From Leptodontidium sp. MPI-SDFR-AT-0119 (Eukaryota > Ascomycota > Leotiomycetes > Helotiales > Leptodontidiaceae), in NCBI GenBank assembly GCA_020726505.1, contig JAHLEZ010000002.1, forward strand, positions 4,588,001 through 4,652,000: a stretch of DNA of 64,000 nucleotides, written 5' to 3'. Below the pieces are notes generated by a model, which was not told the DNA's origin, did not search any database, and was given only the letters and a program-made list of their open reading frames with translations. Shown here piece by piece: positions 58,801 through 64,000 of this stretch. The translations under genes were made by a program, and so were the position numbers. Within the stretch, counting starts at the first letter, position 1. Every line of letters starts with the position of its first letter.

Positions 58801-59321
58801 TGAATGTCTAGAAAATAATGAGTATCTTTGACATGATGCGCGGAAGACTGAATTCTTACCTTGACTGGCCGGCAAATGTCACAAGTGTGGACTGGTACAC
58901 CCTTCTTTGCCCTACTAATGCGCCCTGTCACTGGCGTATATTTGACTGGCATGTCCGCCGCTGGCTCTGACCCTCTTGACGATTGCTGAGGACTCCCCGA
59001 CCCGCTCGCCTGGTTTGATCCTCCAGCTTGATACCCAGAAGTAAAGTCCATGGCTTCTCCGGTGGCACTGCTACGCCGACGCGCTATGCTCTGGCGAGCT
59101 GCTGTAGATTGACTAGCAGGTTTGGAGACTCGATTAGATCTGCGCCGTTTGATAGTACTCTTGCCTGTATTGATATCATCGACGGGAGGTGACGAAGTCT
59201 CGGTTGATGGAGCGATGGGAGGACGGGAGGCTTGTTGTTGGGCGGCTTCCCTGGACCTTCTATAGGCTTGGGATTCGAAGGGTTCCACGTCGACATCCAT
59301 GATATCTTTGAGGCTCGACAT
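55877..59321 (-). CDS. C2H2 zinc-finger transcription factor with fungal-specific TF domain
   Basis: This is a putative nuclear regulator whose target is unknown. Six exons (59321-58860, 58807-58782, 58726-58622, 58569-57300, 57240-57121, 57070-55877) sum to 3177 nt, or 1058 residues. The N-terminus is Ser/Arg-rich, with KRRRSNR as a likely nuclear signal. Finger 1 is HTCDICRPVKTFTRAEHLRRHQLSH (two halves; Cys147, Cys150, His165, His169, with a two-residue longer loop than usual). Finger 2 is YPCTFEDCERAFHRPDLLARH (Cys176, Cys181, His194, His198). For exon 4 I chose the acceptor GGCAG at 58570 because it completes the last zinc ligand as His; the alternative at 58582 would give Gln. After a long Ser/Pro-rich linker, the fungal-specific TF domain begins near YISSYWQSFNGFFPIIHRPTFD and runs to the C-terminus. 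C2H2 plus this domain is a known fungal architecture (AmdX-like group). Confidence 0.9.
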
Positions 59322-62300
59322 GATGCCAGACTCGAATTGGAAACCAGATGTTCTGTGGATCCTTACAGCCTTGCTTGCACAGCCGACTGGAATAGATCTG
59401 CCGAGGGGGCCAAAATCTCAGCGCAGGAACAGGACTGTGTTGACAAGGCAAGAGCTTGGTACCAGAGGTCTGGGATAGGCGCGCTCTGCTTCAGGGTGTA
59501 GCTTTTTTTAATGATGATGAGAAGAAAGTAGTAGCTCGGTTTCCAATATCCCTAGACAGCTGCGCAGTAAATGCACAAAGATAGAACGTATCGCGGGGCA
59601 TTGCTGAGCATGGTGATTATGTTTACAAGAGAAGAATGGTGGAGGAGGACGATGGAGGTTGGAAAGACTACTGCTCCCCCTGCCAGTCGACCCCTGCGCG
59701 TGTACTAGATGGAATAGCTCTTCATACCAGGACTTGGTTGATACCAGTCCCAAAGAGGGCTGTTGACTGCAGAAGCGTCGACATGGGCCATAAATAGCCA
59801 ATGCCAGAGACTTGACGGTCTGGCTGGGTTTAAGCGCCGTAGTACTTTACTGTATGAGTTGTATGGGTTAGCTGGGGTGGCATGGGACCAAGTGAGCGAG
59901 TGAGCTTTTGGGTATGGGCCGTCCCCGTTCCAGGTTTGCACGGCTCCGGAAGACAACAAGCATAACGAGGGGTTCTTAGACAGGCCCTGGCGACCCTGGA
60001 GAGAGAGGGAGAGTTGAGAGCTTGGAGCAGGGGAAGAAGCAATCAGAATGCAGCATCGCTCGTGGCATCCATCCGCTAACCCTCGTAGGGCTTGACAGAC
60101 GCGCGAGACGGGAGACGGAAGCGGGCACCAGAGGGATGAGCCACCCCTTGATCCCCCTGTGGTGTGCATGGCAAGCATGCCGCAAAGCCAGGGCAGGGCA
60201 TGGGCATGGGATATGGGTGGAATATGGGGGGAGGGAGGGGTTCCAACAGTGGACGTGGAAAATTGCCCTGCTGCTGCTGCCACTGCCACTGCTGCATCTG
60301 CTGGTATTCTGGTATTCTGTTTCTGGTATCTGTTGCTGCATTCCCCTGGGCCCTTGCCCTGGTGGGACTTCTCACTAGCAGCATAAGCGCGGTGCTGGGA
60401 CGAAATTAACAATCGCTAGTGTGCAGAGGTGCAGAGCGAGGTGCAGTGGTGCAGGGCAGCAGCCAGCATCACGCAAAGAAACAGCAGTAGAACCTCCGCA
60501 AGCCAAGTCCGTCTGCTGTCAGCGCATTATTTGCAGAGGTTCGTGATCCGATCAGCGTTTGTCAGATTAAGCCAGCAAATCAGACCGGCTGGCGCGTTAA
60601 AGAAGGCGCCCAAACTGAATAAGCCAGCACGACGGCCCCTGCTGCAGAACCTTGGCGGCGGTGTCCTCTTCCCTGCAAAAACCCCTCTGGGGAGTCTTGG
60701 GACAGCCTTCCAAGGTGCGGTCCGAGTATTCCCTGTCGAATGCCTGTCTGAAGCCTGTCTCACGCATGTCCCAAGCCTATCAGAAGGCCGTTGTCCATCC
60801 TTAGATCTGCCACCGCACCACACCCACAGCATCAAATCAACACCAACGCCATACCACCCCCCGCCCGCCTTACCTTAGCTTATTTCAGCCTGCCGTCTGC
60901 TCTAATTTTGGAGCCCTGACCATTGCGCCTCTCCTCGAATATCCCACCACCCCATCTTGAACCATCCAAATCGCACCAGAATCTCACCCACTGCTTCCAT
61001 ACTGCTCTCTCAAATACGGACAACTATCCCTTCAGTCCTCGCAGGTATCTGTCCTGCCCGTCGCACCGCGCACATTAGCCGTCCATAGGTTGGGGGCGCA
61101 GAGTGAACAAAATAGACTGCTGTGCTGTAATGTCCATAAAAATGGCGGCCGCCGCGGCGTAACCGTTGGACCCGTTATCAAAAACAGAACGTGTGGAGTC
61201 CCGACTATCGATCATGACTTGCGTGCATTGCATTGCACAATCTCAGATGACCATGGCACTGTGAATCTTGTCCCTGGTGGAACCCAGGCATTTGGGACGG
61301 AACGAGTTGTCTTTTCGGATCGTCCGAAGAACTTGTACTGTAACGACAAGGCATTATAAGAGTTACCCTTGTATGGAGATTTCGAGATTGAGTTCCTTTT
61401 GAGAAGAGGAGTCCCGAATGCTTTGATCACCCGAAGACCAAGCCCAAGCCCAGCATGACTGAACTGAAAGCCACACAAGTCTGTCATCCTACTTGGACGG
61501 AAACCTCCCCGTCGCCCCCAAATCATCAGCAAATGAGAGCATAGTTTGAATTATGATTGTTGTGAATTTCTGTTGACATCCGTTACCCCTATCAAGCATC
61601 ATGATGTCTTGATATGAACGAGGTCATGATGGGCATCTGTAATGAAGATTTGCGCATGGTATCGTCGCGCAATTTCTTCAATACCTGGGGTCCTCGCGAG
61701 TGAATGTTGATTGGCCGGGTTTACGATAAACGACCAGGATAGGTTGATAAAATTTCCCCCATAGCTGGTTGGGTTTCTTGTCAAGCCGCAGAAAGCTTTT
61801 TCCGCATGCGAATCTGCTATGAATCCTTCCATAGATATTACGGAGTTGACAACCAATCGCGGAACATCGTTTGCAGCATTAATGCTTCGGTGCGGCACCT
61901 ACAGTCGGTTCCTTCTCGTGTGATCCGTCTAGCTGTAAGGTCCCAAGACGGACTTGATTCTTGTTCCTGATGGTTCCAACCTCAAAACTGCATCATTAAG
62001 CCGTGCAGACTTTCAACTACTGCATCTCGAGGACTAATTAGGCTAGAAAGACTCAAAATAGGAGCGAGCACTGCTACTTCCAACCTTTCCCTGGCAACTG
62101 AAAGGGAGCTAATGCTTGCTTGTCATGGCCTTGGGGATATGGGGATTTGGGAATCTGCTTGTGGTACTTTTGTCGCGGTGCCTGATCAACTGCAGGTCTT
62201 TCTTTGGTCTTGGTCTTGGCCGTGATGACTTCGATGGATGTTGATTTTGGTTTGAGCCAGGGCGCCTGTTGAAGCAACAAGGGTTCCCTGGAGAAGCCCG

Positions 62301-64000
62301 GCACAAGGCTTGCATGGTCATTGTTATCGGTGGACAGTGCCATGCCACCCCCATTGCAACCTCTCTCCAGGACAGATTTGGGTTGGGCCCACACATCCCG
62401 CCAGATCAACCGAACTCTTGATTTCTTGATGCCTCGTCCTGGCGGCTATCATATCTCAGCGTTGTCATCAAGCAACCTCCAAGTCAGCAACACATGTGTC
62501 GTGTACAGCCCGGCAATTGAAACTGAAGACGCGCTTCTGGGATGTGCATCCCAAGGCGAGTGAGTTGCTTCTCATGTTGCATTTGCACTTTTGTACCCTT
62601 ACAACTCCCGATAAGTGGGAAGAAGAAGCAAAAGGTCGGGTTGAACGTGGCGTTGGGACGTTGTAATCGTGGTTGGAGGTGAGGTTGATCGAGCTGCAAC
62701 TTTTGAAAATACCCCCACTGCGCCCCGAAGCGATTTGGTGGTAAAGAAGCCATGTCTCAAAATAGGGTTCAGATATCTCCTCGACGATTTCATTGAATAG
62801 AATCGACCATAGACGTTTCACTTGATGGCCTCTTGCATCAGGCCTAGCGGCGCCCACCCACAAATAGAAAGACAAGAGCCACTGAGTCCGGAAAGCTCAC
62901 GGCAGACACACGCCTTCTAGAAATCAAATCGAAGGTTCCCCACATCCCCTGCATGGGAACAAACCCCAACGCTCATGTGTGTCGCTGAGTGATCATGAGA
63001 ACCAGTGCAGAAAGTGGAGTCGCCCACTATTGATTGTATGACAGTGGAAATCGAAAGTATGACGTGAGAATGCGCATTAGCCGTAGACGAATTGCTTTTC
63101 GTGAAAATACATAGATACCGGGACGACCAGGAATAGAATTCTGACGTCCCCAGTGGTCGCGAGACCTCAATCCGCACCTCGCTTGTTTCTCGTTGGTGAG
63201 AAACTCCCCAAATAATCCAGGGGTGCATAACGACTACCCGTCTATTCTAAGACCTTAAAGGCCTAACCATTACTTGTACCCCGCAGGTCACTTCTCGTGG
63301 ACTGACTTTCGTACACCTGGACATCGTGGCTGCTCTCGATATCAAGTTATTTGTAGACGGCGCCAACATACACACCAACGACAGGAAGATGCACCTGCTT
63401 CCAGAAAATAGTTTTTCCTGTTTCAAGAACCCACAAGAAGAATGGGTCCGAACTGAATAGGACAATGAACTTGCGCCAGCCCCAGGAAGTTGAAAGGTGG
63501 GAGAGCGGATCGATCAGTGGATCCAGAAATTTGCGAGTCCTAAGATTGTGATGGGTTGCGCTCCTTAGGTCGAAATCGCGATTGAGGGCTCGAATAAAGA
63601 AGAAACGGGCGGATCTGAGACTTTGGATGCAGCCGTCGATGGCTGAGTGATGACAAGTGACTGACTATTGTTTCAAGACGGGAAGTGTATTTCATAGCCT
63701 CCAGAACCGTTTGATTCATCCTCTGTGGCTTCTGTCGGATATTTATCAGCAACTCTAATTTCTGTGTGAAGAATTCAGAAACCAAGAGTACTCACATCTT
63801 CACGAGGACAAACGATGACATTACATCAGATCCAACCGACGCGGTCGAATCACGAGTGGGTTTTCAGCTCCTCGAGATCAGCCTCCCTCCCTCACCAAAT
63901 CCGGGGATATTGGTATCCACACAAGGAGCCGAGCAAAGCTTTTTGCCCTAGCCCCTTCGTATTTCGATGCCTTCACGTCAATCGGGCCAAGCAAACGCTT
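59322..64000. other. upstream region of the TF gene, no supported gene
   Basis: 4.7 kb to the window end. Many overlapping open frames occur in the GC-rich part, 59700-60900, on both strands (for example 59705-60412 minus and 60429-60878 plus), but all are compositionally random and none shows a family motif or splice support. C/A-rich stretches at 60830-61080 resemble leader DNA. Long promoters and leaders are common for fungal regulators. Past 61.1 kb nothing recognisable was found. Confidence 0.5.

Noticed and set aside
59705..60412. 235-codon minus-strand open frame and overlapping plus-strand frames upstream of the transcription factor
   Set aside because: GC-rich DNA is open in several frames at once on both strands; composition is random and no motif was seen.
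60429..60878. 149-codon plus-strand open frame
   Set aside because: Starts at GTG, with no recognised family and a Pro/His-rich end; probably chance in GC-rich leader DNA.
1..64000. tRNA genes
   Set aside because: I looked by eye for the GGTTCGAnTCC box and paired acceptor ends and found none that fold; a tRNAscan-SE run would be decisive.

Overview
The window looks like nuclear chromosomal DNA of a filamentous ascomycete (Pezizomycotina; a Leotiomycete is my guess, not proven). The grounds are multi-exon genes with short introns of about 45-80 nt (GTAAGT/GTATGT donors, CAG/TAG acceptors), a class III chitin synthase, a fungal Ras2 with CaaX tail, a CFEM protein, a C2H2 plus fungal-specific-domain transcription factor, and no operon-like packing. 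I rebuilt 18 protein-coding genes. For most of them the exon lengths sum to a whole number of codons and give products of normal family length. No rRNA, tRNA, CRISPR array or intact transposon was recognised.

Layout. 1-1.1 kb: 3' part of a membrane protein gene (+). 1.1-7.5 kb: large gene-free gap between two convergent genes. 7.5-8.3 kb: Ras2 GTPase (-). 8.3-14.0 kb: gene-poor, with tandem repeats and decayed reading frames. 14.0-17.0 kb: class III chitin synthase (+). 18.8-20.1 kb: eIF3i (-), divergent from a trifunctional C1-tetrahydrofolate synthase (+, 20.7-24.2 kb). 25.3-26.6 kb: NAD(P)-dependent reductase (+). 27.7-31.2 kb: secreted GH35 beta-galactosidase (+). 31.2-33.1 kb: AT-rich relic-like segment. 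33.1-33.6 kb: CFEM GPI protein (+). 35.1-39.6 kb: three minus-strand genes: serine racemase/hydroxyaspartate dehydratase-like enzyme, ketol-acid reductoisomerase, NEDD8-conjugating enzyme Ubc12. 40.7-41.3 kb: unknown two-exon gene (-). 43.9-45.6 kb: Dug1-type dipeptidase (+). 46.0-48.7 kb: Ubp14 deubiquitinase (-). 49.4-50.0 kb: Isu1 Fe-S scaffold (+). 50.6-52.4 kb: Dbp3 DEAD-box helicase (+). 52.6-54.4 kb: Rft1 (-). 55.9-59.3 kb: C2H2/fungal-specific transcription factor (-). 59.3-64.0 kb: no convincing gene.

Most genes are housekeeping: translation, ribosome assembly, one-carbon metabolism, branched-chain amino acids, glutathione turnover, Fe-S assembly, the ubiquitin/NEDD8 systems, N-glycosylation, cell wall and signalling. 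I see no biosynthetic gene cluster or defence island. The points most worth a second look are: (i) two enzymes (C1-THF synthase and the Dug1-type peptidase) whose frame runs upstream of the conserved cytosolic start into a basic, Ser/Arg-rich leader, suggesting dual cytosol/mitochondrion products; (ii) amino-acid-control type sites in the shared eIF3i/C1-THF synthase promoter and in the ilv5 promoter; (iii) a 6.4 kb gene-free gap between convergent genes; (iv) a 22-nt triple repeat and a diverged ~94-nt duplication upstream of the chitin synthase; (v) an unrecognised 185-residue protein with an acidic tail.
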